From: Streptococcus sp. 1643
GTDB taxonomy: Bacteria > Bacillota > Bacilli > Lactobacillales > Streptococcaceae
Assembly (NCBI RefSeq): GCF_006228325.1
Contig: NZ_CP040231.1
Coordinates: forward strand, 941,001 to 1,005,000
DNA length: 64,000 nt
Direction of reading: 5' to 3'
Shown here in pieces: positions 34,435-46,600 of the stretch. Made by a program: the position numbers and the translations under genes. Under the pieces are notes generated by a model. The model did not search any database. It had not been told where the DNA came from and saw only the letters and a list, made by a program, of their open reading frames with translations. The stretch's first letter is position 1; each line of letters opens with the position of its first letter.

Positions 34435-35561
34435 TGAAGTTAGAACAAGTACCCACACCAGCCTATGTCATTGACTTAGGAAAATTAGAAGCCAATTGCC
34501 GTATTTTACAGCAAGTTCAGGAAGAAGCGGGCTGCAAGGTTTTACTGGCCCAGAAGGCTTATTCTCTTTATAAAACCTATCCCTTAATTAGCCAGTATCT
34601 CTCTGGTACAACGGCTAGTGGTCTCTATGAGGCTAAACTAGCACGAGAAGAGTTCCCAGGGGAAGTCCATGTCTTTGCGCCAGCTTTCAAGGAATCAGAT
34701 ATGGAAGAGTTACTTCAGATATCAGATCATATCGTCTTTAATTCGGAGAGACAGTTGCGTAAATACGGTTCTCGTTGTCGAGAGGCTGGTATCAGTGTTG
34801 GTTTGCGCCTCAACCCTCAATGTTCAACTCAAGGAGATCACGCGCTCTATGACCCTTGTGCTCCGGGATCTCGGTTTGGAGTTACTTTAGACAAGATACC
34901 GAGTGATTTGCTGGACTTAGTAGATGGTCTTCATTTTCATACCCTTTGTGAGCAGGGGGCAGATGATTTAGAAACAACTTTGAAAGCTGTAGAAGCGCAG
35001 TTTGGACCTTATTTATATAAGGTCAAATGGCTCAATATGGGTGGAGGACACCACATAACGAGAGAAGACTATGATGTGGATTTGCTGATTTCTGAAATCA
35101 AGCGTATCCGAGAAACTTACAATCTTGAAGTCTATATCGAGCCGGGTGAAGCTATTGCGCTCAATGCGGGTTATCTAGCAACGGAGGTATTGGATATTGT
35201 AGAAAACGGTATGGAAATCTTGGTTTTAGATGCCTCTGCAACCTGCCATATGCCTGATGTACTTGAGATGCCCTATCGTCCACCTTTGAGAAATGGATTT
35301 GAGGCTCAGGAAAAAGCCCATACCTATAGACTTTCTTCCAATACCTGTCTGACGGGTGATGTGATAGGCGATTATAGCTTTGAGAATCCAATCCAAATCG
35401 GTGATAGACTTTATTTTGAAGATATGGCTATTTACTCTTTTGTAAAAAATAATACCTTTAACGGTATTGGCTTGCCAAGTCTCTATCTCATGGACGAGCG
35501 AGGTGACTGCAGCTTGGTCAAAGCCTTCAGCTATCAAGACTTTAAAGGGAGATTATCATGA
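34434..35561 (+). CDS. nspC: Carboxynorspermidine decarboxylase
   Basis: 375 residues, fold-type III PLP decarboxylase. The PLP lysine should be in [14 protein letters not shown] near residue 40; [19 protein letters not shown] and [13 protein letters not shown] are family motifs. Decarboxylates carboxy(nor)spermidine to the free polyamine. Start at 34434 within the previous stop; a frame from 34398 is a spurious extension. Confidence 0.9.
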   Translation: MKLEQVPTPAYVIDLGKLEANCRILQQVQEEAGCKVLLAQKAYSLYKTYPLISQYLSGTTASGLYEAKLAREEFPGEVHVFAPAFKESDMEELLQISDHIVFNSERQLRKYGSRCREAGISVGLRLNPQCSTQGDHALYDPCAPGSRFGVTLDKIPSDLLDLVDGLHFHTLCEQGADDLETTLKAVEAQFGPYLYKVKWLNMGGGHHITREDYDVDLLISEIKRIRETYNLEVYIEPGEAIALNAGYLATEVLDIVENGMEILVLDASATCHMPDVLEMPYRPPLRNGFEAQEKAHTYRLSSNTCLTGDVIGDYSFENPIQIGDRLYFEDMAIYSFVKNNTFNGIGLPSLYLMDERGDCSLVKAFSYQDFKGRLS

Positions 35562-36643
35562 TGGACAGTCCAAAGAAATTAGGCTACCGTATGCCGGCAG
35601 AGTATGAACCACACCATGGCACCATCATGATCTGGCCGACTCGACCAGGTTCATGGCCCTTCCAAGGAAAGGCTGCCAAAAGAGCATTTAGCCAAATTAT
35701 CAAAACCATAGCCGAAGGGGAAACCGTTTATCTCTTGGCGGAGCAGGACTATCAATCTGAAGCCCAATCCTATCTCGGAGACAAGGTCGTTTATCTAGAT
35801 ATTCCTACCAATGATGCCTGGGCCCGTGATACTGGTCCGACTATTCTCGTCAATGATAAAAGAGACAAGTTGGCAGTCGATTGGTCTTTCAATGCCTGGG
35901 GTGGAGCAGTCGATGGTCTTTATCAAGACTATGAAGCAGATGACCAAGTAGCTAGTCGTTTTGCTGAGGCCTTGGAAATGCCTGTTTACGATGCCAAACC
36001 TTTTGTACTGGAAGGCGGCGCGATCCATAGCGATGGTCAAGGAACCATTCTTGTGACTGAAAGTTGCCATCTGAGCGCTGGTCGCAATCCTCATCTCAGT
36101 AAAGAGGAAATCGAGAGAAGATTATTGAACTATCTTGGCGCTGAAAAAGTTATTTGGCTACCTTATGGTATTTATCAGGACGAAACCAATGAACACGTTG
36201 ACAATGTTGCAGCCTTCGTTGGTCCTGCAGAGCTTGTCTTGGCTTGGACAGATGATCAAAATGATCCCCAATATGCCATGTCAGTAGCTGATTTAGAGCT
36301 TTTAGAGAAGGAAACGGATGCAAAAGGGCGTCCCTTCACCATTCATAAATTGCCTATCCCTGCAGTTCGACAAGTTGTAACCGCAGAGGATTTGCCAGGC
36401 TACATCTATGAAGAAGGGGAAGAGGAGCGTTATGCAGGTGAACGTCTTGCAGCTTCCTATGTCAATTTCTATATTGCCAACAAGGCTGTCCTTGTTCCCC
36501 AATTTCAGGATGTAAACGACCAAGTGGCCTTGGATATCCTCAGCAAGTGTTTCCCAGACCGTAAAGTTGTCGGAATACCAGCAAGAGACATTCTTTTAGG
36601 TGGTGGCAATATCCACTGCATTACCCAACAAATCCCAGAATAG
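35558..36643 (+). CDS. aguA: Agmatine deiminase
   Basis: Converts agmatine to N-carbamoylputrescine and ammonia. 361 residues. [15 protein letters not shown] near the start, [20 protein letters not shown] and the catalytic Cys in [11 protein letters not shown] at the C-terminus are all present. ATGA overlap with nspC; AAAGGGA upstream. Confidence 0.94.
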   Translation: MMDSPKKLGYRMPAEYEPHHGTIMIWPTRPGSWPFQGKAAKRAFSQIIKTIAEGETVYLLAEQDYQSEAQSYLGDKVVYLDIPTNDAWARDTGPTILVNDKRDKLAVDWSFNAWGGAVDGLYQDYEADDQVASRFAEALEMPVYDAKPFVLEGGAIHSDGQGTILVTESCHLSAGRNPHLSKEEIERRLLNYLGAEKVIWLPYGIYQDETNEHVDNVAAFVGPAELVLAWTDDQNDPQYAMSVADLELLEKETDAKGRPFTIHKLPIPAVRQVVTAEDLPGYIYEEGEEERYAGERLAASYVNFYIANKAVLVPQFQDVNDQVALDILSKCFPDRKVVGIPARDILLGGGNIHCITQQIPE

Positions 36644-36652
36644 GAGAACAAG

Positions 36653-37528
36653 ATGAGAAATGTTAGAGTTGCAGCGATCCAGATGCAATGCGCCAAGGAT
36701 GTAGCAACAAATATCCAAACAGCGGAACGTTTAGTTCGTCAAGCTGCAAAACAAGGCGCACAAATTATTCTCTTGCCGGAGTTGTTTGAACGTCCCTATT
36801 TCTGTCAAGAACGTCAGTATGACTATTACCAGTATTCTCAGTCGGTGACAGAAAATACAGCCATTCAGCATTTTAAGGTGATTGCTAAGGAACTAGAAGT
36901 TGTTTTACCGATCAGTTTCTATGAAAAAGATGGCAATGTCTTGTATAACTCTATTGCTGTCATTGATGCTGATGGGGAAGTGGTGGGCGTTTATCGGAAG
37001 ACCCACATACCAGATGACCATTATTATCAAGAAAAGTTTTATTTTACGCCTGGTAACACTGGCTTCAAGGTCTGGGATACTCGCTACGCTAAAATTGGGA
37101 TCGGCATCTGTTGGGATCAATGGTTCCCCGAAACAGCGCGCTGTCTTGCATTGAATGGTGCTGAATTGCTCTTTTATCCAACAGCTATCGGTTCGGAACC
37201 TATTTTGGATACAGACAGTTGTGGTCACTGGCAACGTACTATGCAAGGGCACGCAGCAGCAAATATTGTTCCAGTCATTGCAGCCAATCGTTACGGTTTG
37301 GAAGAAGTCTCTCCTAGTGAGGAAAATGGTGGACAGAGTTCCAGTCTTGACTTCTACGGTTCGTCCTTTATGACGGATGAAACAGGAGCTATTTTAGAGA
37401 GAGCTGAAAGACAAGGAGAAGCAATTCTGTTAGCGACCTATGACCTTGACAAGGGAGCAAGTGAACGCCTCAACTGGGGACTGTTTCGAGATAGAAGACC
37501 AGAAATGTACCAACGAATTACGGACTAG
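36653..37528 (+). CDS. aguB: N-carbamoylputrescine amidase
   Basis: Nitrilase-superfamily enzyme releasing putrescine, CO2 and ammonia. 291 residues with the Glu-Lys-Cys triad in LLPELFERPYF, GVYRKTHIPDD and GIGICWDQWFPE. Follows aguA by nine bases with AGGAG between. Last gene of the operon, which therefore encodes arginine to putrescine and on to triamines. Confidence 0.94.
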   Translation: MRNVRVAAIQMQCAKDVATNIQTAERLVRQAAKQGAQIILLPELFERPYFCQERQYDYYQYSQSVTENTAIQHFKVIAKELEVVLPISFYEKDGNVLYNSIAVIDADGEVVGVYRKTHIPDDHYYQEKFYFTPGNTGFKVWDTRYAKIGIGICWDQWFPETARCLALNGAELLFYPTAIGSEPILDTDSCGHWQRTMQGHAAANIVPVIAANRYGLEEVSPSEENGGQSSSLDFYGSSFMTDETGAILERAERQGEAILLATYDLDKGASERLNWGLFRDRRPEMYQRITD

Positions 37529-37562
37529 ATGGTAAATTTCATAATAAACTTTTGATATTCAC

Positions 37563-37597
37563 GCCTGTCTTACAAAAATGTAAGATAGGCTTTTTAA
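37563..37597 (+). terminator. Terminator of the polyamine operon
   Basis: GCCTGTCTTAC (37563-37573) and GTAAGATAGGC (37580-37590) followed by TTTTT. One G-T wobble in an 11-bp stem. Confidence 0.8.
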
Positions 37598-37633
37598 ATG
37601 TAAGATGGGTGTACGATTATACGTGAAAATGTA

Positions 37634-37642
37634 TGCTATACT
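37634..37642 (+). promoter_or_regulatory. Extended -10 promoter of the TraX-like gene
   Basis: TGCTATACT at 37634-37642, 30 bases before the ATG; no clear -35. Confidence 0.45.
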
Positions 37643-37672
37643 CTATGTAGATTAAAAAGAAAGAGGTTTATT

Positions 37673-38410
37673 ATGAAAAAATGGAATGCGACGCAGTTGA
37701 AGTACCTGATGGCGGCAGTAATGGTTCTAGACCATATCCCTCATATCACCGGAATCGTTTCTCCTCTGTGGGAAGGTATCTTTCACGCCTTGACCCGTTG
37801 TGTAGGAGTTTGGTTTGCCTATATGGCTATGGAAGGATTCATTCATACTCGGAATTTGAAAAACTACCTCATCCGCCTTTGGAGTTGGGCGATTATCATG
37901 TTTGCTGGAAATAGCCTACTAAATGCCCTATTTGCATCCAAAGGAGTAATGGTAAATAACAACATTTTCCTGACTTTGGCCATCGGTGTCACCATGCTTT
38001 GGATTGGTTTTCCCAGAAAAGAGTTGGATAAAAAGGAGAAGTTGTGGCGTCGGATTGGAGTTGCTGGGCTCTTGATTTTCGGTTGTCTTTTTACTGAGGG
38101 TGGTATTACTATGCTACCATTTCTCTTGATTAGTTACTCTTGTCGAAATCGCAAGGGATTGCGAAATCTCCTATATGCCTTTCTGTGGGCCTTTCTGTTA
38201 GTGACTTCCATCCAAATTTACGACACTTGGCACCAAACACTGGGAATGATGCTTTTCAATTCTGACTGGCTCTTTGTCACCGTCTTTCCTTTTATGGCCT
38301 TGTATAATGGACAGCGAGGAAAAGAAACCAGTTGGAGTAAATATTTTTTTTATATTTTCTACCCAGCTCATTTATGGATTATTACCCTGATTGCTTATTG
38401 GGTTAAGTAG
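37673..38410 (+). CDS. TraX family membrane protein
   Basis: 245 residues, about seven membrane segments. The N-terminal MKKWNATQLKYLMAAVMVLD HIP and the C-terminal FFYIFYPAHLWIITLIAYW are TraX hallmarks. The founding member acetylates F-pilin; the chromosomal streptococcal relatives have no assigned substrate. GAAAGAGG precedes the ATG. Confidence 0.85.
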   Translation: MKKWNATQLKYLMAAVMVLDHIPHITGIVSPLWEGIFHALTRCVGVWFAYMAMEGFIHTRNLKNYLIRLWSWAIIMFAGNSLLNALFASKGVMVNNNIFLTLAIGVTMLWIGFPRKELDKKEKLWRRIGVAGLLIFGCLFTEGGITMLPFLLISYSCRNRKGLRNLLYAFLWAFLLVTSIQIYDTWHQTLGMMLFNSDWLFVTVFPFMALYNGQRGKETSWSKYFFYIFYPAHLWIITLIAYWVK

Positions 38411-38412
38411 TA

Positions 38413-38457
38413 AAAAAGCAAATAGCAGTAATTTCTGTCTATTTGCTTTTCTTTTTT
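38413..38457. terminator. Bidirectional terminator
   Basis: AAAGCAAATAG (38415-38425) pairs with CTATTTGCTTT (38439-38449), flanked by A and T runs, between convergent genes. Confidence 0.8.
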
Positions 38458-39265
38458 ATAAAATATACTTCTCAATCGCACGCGCAACGCCTTCTTCTTC
38501 ATTGCTAGCTGTAACGTCATTTGCAAGGGATTTGACATGGTCACTGGCATTTCCCATTGCAATGCCAAGTCCTGCAAACTGAAGCATTTCGATATCGTTA
38601 TTGGCATCGCCCATGGCCATAATCTCCGAGGGTTCGATCTTCAAAATCTCTGCTAGTCGAGAAAGAGCAGTAGCCTTTGTCGTCCCAAGTGGCATCGCTT
38701 CATAAATGACAGGCTGCGAACGAACTCCACTGAATCGTTGGCAAAGTTCCTTGGCAAAACGCTGCTCAAAATCGTCTGTTTGTTCTTTGGTACCCAAAAA
38801 CATACCTTGGAACATCCGATATTTGCCACTAGTGGCTTCCTCAAGGGAAATTTCAGTTAGGTCTGAAAAAACAAGTTTGGCATCATTTTGAACGATTTGA
38901 TTAGGTTTACCACCGAGGACAAAATAATGTTCTTCATCAAAAAGAGTTAGCTGGACGTCGCTTTTTTCAGCTAGGTCATAAAGGTATTCAATGTCAGCTG
39001 GACTGAGTTCTTGCCAGTCAACTAGACTCCAGTCACTGGTCTGGTGGGTTGAGCAACCATTATTGACAATGACATACTCATTCTGGAGGTCAAGTCCTAG
39101 TTGTTTATAGTAGGGGAGGACACCGAAAAGCGGGCGACCTGTACAGAGAACCAGTTTGACACCTTTTTTAATGGCTTGGTGAATGGCAGTAATGTGGGCT
39201 TGAGGGATTTCCTTGGCTTCATTGAGGAGGGTTCCATCCATATCCAAGGCTAGTAGTTTAATCAT
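38456..39265 (-). CDS. Cof-type HAD-IIB family phosphatase
   Basis: 269 residues. HAD motifs: LALDMDGTLLN (nucleophile Asp8), CTGRP and GDANNDIEMLQFAG. Cytoplasmic sugar-phosphate or FMN-type phosphatase with a C2 cap; physiological substrate unknown. Only minus-strand gene between 1 and 48.5 kb. Confidence 0.9.
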   Translation of the reverse strand: MIKLLALDMDGTLLNEAKEIPQAHITAIHQAIKKGVKLVLCTGRPLFGVLPYYKQLGLDLQNEYVIVNNGCSTHQTSDWSLVDWQELSPADIEYLYDLAEKSDVQLTLFDEEHYFVLGGKPNQIVQNDAKLVFSDLTEISLEEATSGKYRMFQGMFLGTKEQTDDFEQRFAKELCQRFSGVRSQPVIYEAMPLGTTKATALSRLAEILKIEPSEIMAMGDANNDIEMLQFAGLGIAMGNASDHVKSLANDVTASNEEEGVARAIEKYIL

Positions 39266-39354
39266 AAGACTTCCTTTTCTATGTGTTTTGCTTTTATTAT
39301 AGCATATAGACTATAAAATGTCTGACAGAATTGTAAAATTCGGCTTTCCTTTTC

Positions 39355-39383
39355 TTGAAAAACAAAATAAATTCTTATATAAT
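39355..39383 (+). promoter_or_regulatory. Promoter of the MarR gene
   Basis: TTGAAA (39355-39360), 17-base spacer, TATAAT (39378-39383). Confidence 0.75.
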
Positions 39384-39411
39384 ATGTATACTTAATATTT
39401 AAGGAGAAAAA

Positions 39412-39873
39412 ATGCCACAATATCAGTTTAATTCAATTTATAAAAACGATGAAACAGAGTCTACAGGTCTTCTTTTCATTAAAGTTTACAACAAATGGGA
39501 AAGTAATTTAAAAAGAGTTTTGAAATCGGTTGGCCTCACTTTGCCTCAATTTATCGTTTTAACCTCGCTCTTGTTTTTGAACAATAGAGAGGAATATGTA
39601 ACGCAAGTTGATATTGCTCGTTTCACCGGTATGGATGTCATGACGGTTTCCCAGATTGTTAGACTACTGGAGAAGAAGGACTACATTAGACGTGATCAAC
39701 ATCCAAAGGATAGTCGGGCAAAACTGGTCTCAGTGACGAAGTCTGGCGCGGAGAAGGTCAATCAAGCTTTACCCTTAGTAGAAGGGATTGATGAAAAATT
39801 TTTTGAAAAACTTTCTAACGATAGAGAAAGTTTTAATCACATGTTAGCAGTGTTGGAGGATAAAAATGCCTAG
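39412..39873 (+). CDS. MarR family transcriptional regulator
   Basis: 153 residues. Winged helix-turn-helix: VTQVDIARFTGMDVMTVSQI, VRLLEKKDYIRRDQHPKDSR (wing) and LVSVTKSG. AAGGAGA precedes the ATG. Overlaps the EVE-domain gene by eight bases, so the two are one unit and it probably represses itself and its partner. Confidence 0.88.
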   Translation: MPQYQFNSIYKNDETESTGLLFIKVYNKWESNLKRVLKSVGLTLPQFIVLTSLLFLNNREEYVTQVDIARFTGMDVMTVSQIVRLLEKKDYIRRDQHPKDSRAKLVSVTKSGAEKVNQALPLVEGIDEKFFEKLSNDRESFNHMLAVLEDKNA

Positions 39874-40285
39874 ATATTGGGTCGGAGTTGTTTCAAAGAA
39901 CCATGTTTTAAGAGGAGTTGAGGGAAATTTTTGTCAGGTCTGTCATGGAAAGGGCGGCCCCTTAAATCGTATGAAAAAAGGTGACTATCTCTTATACTAT
40001 AGTCCAAAATACGATATGAATGGTCAAGATAAGTTACAGGCTTTTGTAGCCGTAGGTAAAATTATAGATGACAAAGCCTATCAAGTAGAGCAATTTGAAG
40101 GATTCTTTCCCTTTAGACGAAATGTTGAGTATTATCAGCCAGTCAAAGATTGTTCCATAGAAGTAGCCAGACAACATCCTGAATGGAAAGACTATACTTC
40201 TCGACTTCGTTATGGACATTTTGAAGTTTCTAAAGACTTTTTCCTCTATATCTTTCAGCATATGAAAGTGGATGATGAAGGATGA
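39866..40285 (+). CDS. EVE domain-containing protein
   Basis: 139 residues: YWVGVVSKNHVLRGVEGNFC, MKKGDYLLYYSPKYDMNG, and a C-terminal FGHFEVSKDFF-like stretch. EVE domains are PUA-related and bind modified bases in RNA or DNA; they often accompany defence or RNA-modification genes. Here it is paired with MarR. Role unknown. Confidence 0.78.
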   Translation: MPRYWVGVVSKNHVLRGVEGNFCQVCHGKGGPLNRMKKGDYLLYYSPKYDMNGQDKLQAFVAVGKIIDDKAYQVEQFEGFFPFRRNVEYYQPVKDCSIEVARQHPEWKDYTSRLRYGHFEVSKDFFLYIFQHMKVDDEG

Positions 40286-40326
40286 TTGATTTGCTAATTA
40301 AATGATTGTCAACTAGAATTTTGGAT

Positions 40327-40355
40327 TTGGACTGTGAAGCGAACTTTGCTATAAT
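40327..40355 (+). promoter_or_regulatory. Promoter of rexB-rexA
   Basis: TTGGAC (40327-40332), 17-base spacer, TATAAT (40350-40355). Confidence 0.7.
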
Positions 40356-40391
40356 AGAGTAAGAAACTTTGATAAACCAAACGAGGCTGAG

Positions 40392-43300
40392 ATGAAATTA
40401 CTTTATACTGATATTCGGACTTCTTTGACAGAAATCTTGACTAGAGAGGCGGAAGAGCTAGTTGCTGTGGGCAAGCGTGTCTTCTACATCGCCCCCAACT
40501 CTCTTTCATTTGAAAAGGAACGCGCCGTTCTGGAATGCTTGTCCCAGCAGGCTTCTTTTGCGATTACTGTTACGCGCTTTGCCCAAATGGCTCGTTACCT
40601 GATTTTAAATGACTTGCCTACAAAGACCAGTCTTGATGACATCGGACTTGGAATGGCCTTTTATAAATGCCTTGCTGAATTTGATCCCAAGGACTTACGA
40701 GTTTATGGTGCTATTAAACAAGACCCTCAATTTATCCAGCAGTTGATTGAACTTTATCACGAGATGACGACTGCTCAGATGAACTTTTTAGACTTGGAAA
40801 GTTTGACTGATGAAGACAAGCGGGCAGATTTACTCTTGATTTTCGAGAAAGTAACTGCCTATCTCAATCAAAGCCAGTTGGCTCAGGGAAGTCAGTTGTC
40901 TCAATTGATTGAGGCTATTGAAAATGGCAAGGTAAGTAGTGATTTCAGTCAGATTGCCTTGGTTATTGATGGATTTACCCGTTTTTCTGCTGAAGAGGAG
41001 CGTGTAGTGGATCTGCTCCATCGCAAAGGGGTCGAGATTGTCATTGGCGCTTATGCAAGCAAGAAGGCCTATACCAGTCCGTTCACTGAAGGAAATCTCT
41101 ACCAAGCCAGTGTGGAATTCCTCCATCATTTGGGGGCAAAATACCAAACACCTGCTCAGGATCGTTCTCAGACTCATGAGAAAATAGATAGTTTTGACAA
41201 GGCCTCTCGTTTGCTGGAGTCTTCTTATGACTTTTCAGAACTCGCTTTAGATGTCGATGAGAAGGACCGTGAAAATTTGCAAATCTGGTCTTGTTTGACA
41301 CAAAAAGAGGAGTTGGAACTAGTAGCCCGTAGCATTCGTCAGAAATTACATGACCATCCAGACCTGAGTTACAAGAATTTTCGTATTCTCTTGGGAGATG
41401 TAGCTTCTTATCAGTTGTCTCTTAAGACTATTTTTGACCAGTACCAGATTCCTTTCTATCTAGGTAGAAGTGAATCCATGGCTCATCATCCCTTGACCCA
41501 GTATGTGGAGTCTATTTTGCGTTTAAAACGCTATCGTTTCCGTCAGGAAGATTTGATTAATCTCCTAAGAACTGGTCTGTATAGTGACCTTAGCCAAGCG
41601 GATATTGATTCTTTTGAGCAATATCTCCACTATCTTGGCATCAATGGCTTGCCAGCTTTTCAGCAGACCTTCACAAAATCCCACCACGGAAAATTCGATT
41701 TGGAACGTTTGAACGCCATTCGTCTGCGAGTTCTGACACCACTTGAAACCTTATTAGCCAGTCGGAAACAGAAGGCTGAAAATCTCTTGCAAAAGTGGAA
41801 TGCTTTTCTAAAAAATGCTGCCTTAAGCAAGCAGATGCAAGAATTGACAGCTACTATGGAAACTCTAGAACAGGAAAGACAAGCCGAAGTTTGGAAAGCC
41901 TTCTGCCATGTTTTAGAACAATTTGCGACCGTTTTTGCAGGTTCACAAGTTAGTCTGGAGGATTTCCTAGCCTTGCTCCATTCTGGGATGAGTTTGTCTC
42001 AGTATCGCACCATTCCAGCAACTGTTGATACCGTTCTGGTGCAGAGTTATGATTTGATTGCCCCTCTGACCACTGACTTTGTCTATGCCATTGGACTGAC
42101 TCAGGATCATTTGCCAAAAATCGCGCAAAACACCAGTTTGTTAACAGATGAAGAACGACAAAGCCTAAACCAAGCGACTGAAGATGGAGCGCAATTACTG
42201 ATTGCAAGTAGTGAAAATCTCAAGAAAAATCGCTATACCATGCTTTCCTTAGTCAATGCTGCCCTTAAGCAGTTGGTGTTATCCTCTCCAAGTCTCCTCA
42301 ATGAAAATGAGAGCAAGGAATCGGCCTATCTTCAGGAACTGGTGAGTTTTGGATTTAGCCGAATAGAGAAGAAGATTCATCAAAAAAGTCTGTCTAAGGA
42401 TGATATGGGTTCATATCACAGCCTTTTGTCTAGTCTGGTTGCCTATCATCAGCAGGGCGAGACAAGTAATACTGAGCAAGATTTGACCTTTGTCAAGGTT
42501 CTGGCGCGTGTGATGGGGAAAAAACTTGACCAAAAAGGTCTTACAAATCCAGCACTCCCAACTAGTCCAAGCAGCAAGCCATTAGAGAAAGAGACCTTGC
42601 AGGCTCTCTATCCAGCTGACAAGGAGTTTTACTTGTCTACGTCTGGATTGACAGAGTTTTACCGCAATGAATACAGTTATTTCCTCCGTTATGTCTTAGG
42701 TTTGCAGGAAGAAGTGCGCCTGCGTCCGGATGCCCGCAGTCATGGTAATTTCTTGCATCGTATTTTTGAACGTGCCTTGAAACTGCCTGCTGAAAATTCC
42801 TTTGACCAACGTTTGGAACAAGCTATTGAAGAAACCAGCCAAGAACAGGAATTTGAGGCTATTTATCAGGAAAGTTTGGAAGCCCAGTTTACAAAAGAAA
42901 TTCTACTTGATGTTGCGCGAACTACGGGCCACATCCTACGTCATAATCCAGCCATTGAAACTATCCAAGAGGAGGCAACATTTGGCGGTAGGGACCGGGC
43001 CTTTATTCAATTGGATAATGGTCGCAGTGTCCATGTGCGAGGCAAGGTTGACCGAATCGACCGTTTGAAAGCTGATGGAGCGCTAGGAGTGGTGGACTAC
43101 AAGTCTAGTTTGACCCAGTTCCAGTTTCCTCATTTCTTTAATGGGCTTGATTCCCAACTGCCTACCTATCTTGCTGCCCTAAAAAGAGAAGGGGAGCAGG
43201 ACTTTTTCGGTGCCATGTACTTGGAAATGGCTGAGCCTGTCCAATCTTTATTAGCTGTTAAAAGTCTGTCTGGAGCAGTAGCAGAAGCCAGCAAGTCTAT

Positions 43301-43667
43301 GAAATACCAGGGACTCTTTTTAGAGAAAGAAAGCAGTCACTTGGGCGAATTTTACAACAAAAACAAGGCCAATCAGCTGACAGACGAGGAGTTTCAGCTC
43401 TTACTAGACTATAATGCCCATCTGTACAAGAAGGCGGCTGAGAAGATTCTAGAAGGCCAGTTCGCCATCAATCCCTATACCGAAAATGGCAGAAGCATTG
43501 CCCCGTACGTTCAGCAACATCAAGCCATTACAGGTTTTGAAGCCAATTACCACTTGGGACAAGCCCGTTTCCTAGAGAAGTTGGACTTAGCTGATGGCAA
43601 GCGTCTAGTTGGAGAAAAGCTCAAGCAAGCTTGGTTTGAGAAAATGAGAGAGGAGTTGAATCGATGA
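40392..43667 (+). CDS. rexB: ATP-dependent exonuclease subunit RexB (AddB)
   Basis: 1091 residues. Partner of RexA in the AddAB-type helicase-nuclease that processes double-strand breaks to Chi-directed 3' tails for RecA. The N-terminal helicase-like part is degenerate ([19 protein letters not shown]). The C-terminal RecB-family nuclease domain has [10 protein letters not shown], with [13 protein letters not shown] before it. Overlaps rexA by four bases. Confidence 0.93.
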   Translation: MKLLYTDIRTSLTEILTREAEELVAVGKRVFYIAPNSLSFEKERAVLECLSQQASFAITVTRFAQMARYLILNDLPTKTSLDDIGLGMAFYKCLAEFDPKDLRVYGAIKQDPQFIQQLIELYHEMTTAQMNFLDLESLTDEDKRADLLLIFEKVTAYLNQSQLAQGSQLSQLIEAIENGKVSSDFSQIALVIDGFTRFSAEEERVVDLLHRKGVEIVIGAYASKKAYTSPFTEGNLYQASVEFLHHLGAKYQTPAQDRSQTHEKIDSFDKASRLLESSYDFSELALDVDEKDRENLQIWSCLTQKEELELVARSIRQKLHDHPDLSYKNFRILLGDVASYQLSLKTIFDQYQIPFYLGRSESMAHHPLTQYVESILRLKRYRFRQEDLINLLRTGLYSDLSQADIDSFEQYLHYLGINGLPAFQQTFTKSHHGKFDLERLNAIRLRVLTPLETLLASRKQKAENLLQKWNAFLKNAALSKQMQELTATMETLEQERQAEVWKAFCHVLEQFATVFAGSQVSLEDFLALLHSGMSLSQYRTIPATVDTVLVQSYDLIAPLTTDFVYAIGLTQDHLPKIAQNTSLLTDEERQSLNQATEDGAQLLIASSENLKKNRYTMLSLVNAALKQLVLSSPSLLNENESKESAYLQELVSFGFSRIEKKIHQKSLSKDDMGSYHSLLSSLVAYHQQGETSNTEQDLTFVKVLARVMGKKLDQKGLTNPALPTSPSSKPLEKETLQALYPADKEFYLSTSGLTEFYRNEYSYFLRYVLGLQEEVRLRPDARSHGNFLHRIFERALKLPAENSFDQRLEQAIEETSQEQEFEAIYQESLEAQFTKEILLDVARTTGHILRHNPAIETIQEEATFGGRDRAFIQLDNGRSVHVRGKVDRIDRLKADGALGVVDYKSSLTQFQFPHFFNGLDSQLPTYLAALKREGEQDFFGAMYLEMAEPVQSLLAVKSLSGAVAEASKSMKYQGLFLEKESSHLGEFYNKNKANQLTDEEFQLLLDYNAHLYKKAAEKILEGQFAINPYTENGRSIAPYVQQHQAITGFEANYHLGQARFLEKLDLADGKRLVGEKLKQAWFEKMREELNR

Positions 43668-46600
43668 AGCCCATTCCCTTTTTAACTGAGGAAGAGATTC
43701 AAAAACTGCAAGAAGCAGAAGCGAATTCGAGCAAGGAACAGAAGAAAACTGCCGAGCAAATCGAAGCCATTTATACGGCAGGGCAAAATATTCTTGTTTC
43801 AGCGTCTGCTGGTTCAGGGAAGACCTTTGTTATGGCCGAGCGCATTCTGGATCAATTGGCGCGAGGTGTGGAAATCAGCCAACTCTTTATCTCGACCTTT
43901 ACTGTCAAGGCTGCTAGTGAACTCAAGGAACGTTTGGAGAAAAAAATCAGCCAACAAATCCAAGAAACCGATGATGTTGATCTCAAACAACACTTGGGAT
44001 GTCAGTTGGCAGATCTGCCAAACGCGGCCATCGGAACTATGGACTCTTTCACACAAAAGTTCCTCGGTAAACATGGCTATCTGATTGATATTGCACCAAA
44101 TTTCCGTATTCTACAAAATGAAAGTGAACAGTTACTCTTAAAGAACGAAGTTTTTCATCAAGTTTTTGAAGAACATTACCAAGGTGAGAATAAAAAGAAA
44201 TTTTGTAGTTTGGTGAAGAACTTTGCTGGACGAGGTAAGGATGAACGAGGTCTACGCCAACAAGTCTACAAAATCTATGATTTTCTTCAATCCACCAGTA
44301 GCCCCAAAAAATGGCTGAGCGACTCTTTTCTCAAAGGGTTTGAAGAAGCTGACTTTGCAAATGAAAAAGACAAACAAACTGAGCAAATCAAGCAGGCGCT
44401 TTGGGATTTGGAAAGCTTTTTCCGTTATCATCTGGATAACGATGCCAATGAGTTTCCCAAAGCTGCCTATTTAGAAGCTGTTCAACAGGTTTTGGATGAA
44501 ATGGGCTCCTTAAATCACGAGTCCGATAGTCAGGCTTATCAAGAAGTGCTTGCTCGTGTTGTCGCCATCTCTAAGGAGAAAAATGGTCGGGCTCTGGCTA
44601 ACTCCAGTCGTAAGGCCGATTTAAAGCCACTGGCTGATGCCTATAACGATGAGAGAAAGGTCCAGTTTGCTAAACTAGGACAACTGGCGGACCAGATAAC
44701 CATTCTCGACTATCAAGAACGTTATCATGAAGATACCTGGGAGCTAGCTAAAACCTTCCAAACATTTATGAGTGATTTTGTGGAGGCTTATCGCGAACGT
44801 AAACGCCAAGAAAATGCCTTTGAATTCGCTGATATCAGTCATTACACCATTGAGATTTTAGAGAATTTCCCACAAGTTCGCGAGACTTATCAAGAGAGAT
44901 TTCATGAAGTCATGGTAGATGAGTATCAGGATACCAACCACATTCAAGAACGGATGCTGGAATTGCTGTCGAATGGTCACAATCGCTTTATGGTGGGAGA
45001 TATCAAGCAGTCCATCTACCGGTTCCGTCAGGCAGACCCGCAGATTTTCAATGAAAAATTCCAACTCTATGCGAAAAATCCTAAAGAGGGTAAATTGATA
45101 CTCCTCAAGGAAAATTTCCGTAGTAGTTCAGAAGTGCTGTCAGCAACCAATGATGTTTTTGCACGCCTTATGGACCAAGAGGTCGGCGAAATCAACTATG
45201 ACAGTATGCACCAGCTTGTTTTTGCCAATACCAAACTGACTCCCAATCCAGACAACAAGGCAGAATTTCTCCTCTACGATAAGGACGATAGTGGGCAAGA
45301 GGAGGAAGAGAGCCAAGCAGAAACGAAACTCACTGGTGAAATGCGCCTGGTCATCAAGGAAATCTTGAAACTTCATCAGGAAAAAGGTGTTGCCTTCAAA
45401 AAAATTGCCCTTTTGACCTCTAGCCGCAGTCGAAATGACCAGATTCTCCTCGCCCTGTCTGAGTATGGAATTCCAGTTAAAACCGACGGTGATCAAAACA
45501 ATTATCTCCAATCCCTAGAAGTACAAGTCATGCTAGACACCCTGCGTGTCATTCACAATCCCCTGCAAGACTATGCCTTGGTTGCCCTGATGAAGTCTCC
45601 TATGTTTAGCTTTGATGAGGACGAGTTGGCACGCTTGTCCCTTCAGAAAGTAGAAGATAAGGTCCAAGAAAATCTCTATGAGAAACTGGTCAATTCTCAA
45701 AAACTGGCAACAAGTCAGAAAAACTTGATTTATACAGCTCTAGCTGAAAAACTAAATCAGTTCATGGATATCTTGGATTCTTGGCGCTTATATGCCAAAA
45801 CCCACTCTCTCTATGACTTGATTTGGAAGATTTATAATGACCGTTTTTATTATGACTATGTTGGAGCCTTGCCAAACGGACCTGCTAGACAGGCTAATCT
45901 CTACGCCCTAGCTCTGCGCGCTGACCAGTTTGAAAAGAGTAATTTCAAGGGCTTGTCGCGTTTTATACGTATGATTGATCAGGTTTTGGAAGCTCAGCAT
46001 GACCTCGCAAGCGTAGCTGTCGCTCCACCTAAAGATGCCGTGGAACTCATGACCATTCACAAGAGCAAAGGACTGGAGTTTCCTTATGTCTTTATCCTCA
46101 ACATGGATCAGGACTTCAACAAACAAGACTCAATGTCAGACGTCATTCTCAGCCGTCAAAATGGGCTTGGTGTCAAATACATTGCTAAGGTGGGAACAGG
46201 AGCAGTGGAAGCACACTATCCTAAAACCATCAAACTCTCCATTCCTAGTCTGACTTATATCCATAATGAGAAAGAACTGCAACTGGCTAGCTATTCAGAG
46301 CAGATGCGTCTGCTGTATGTTGCCATGACGCGAGCCGAGAGAAAGCTCTATCTTGTCGGTAAGGGCTCTCGTGAAAAGCTGGAAACAAAGGAATACCCAG
46401 CAGCTAAAAATGGAAAACTAGATAGCAATACCAGACTGCAAGCAAGAAATTTCCAAGATTGGATCTGGGCTATTACCAAAGTATTTGCCAAGGAAAATCT
46501 CAACTTTAGCTATCGTTTTCTTGGTGAAGACCAGTTGACTAGAGAAGCTATTGGGGAGTTGGAGAACAAGAGCCCTCTCCAAGATAGCTCTCAAGCAAGC

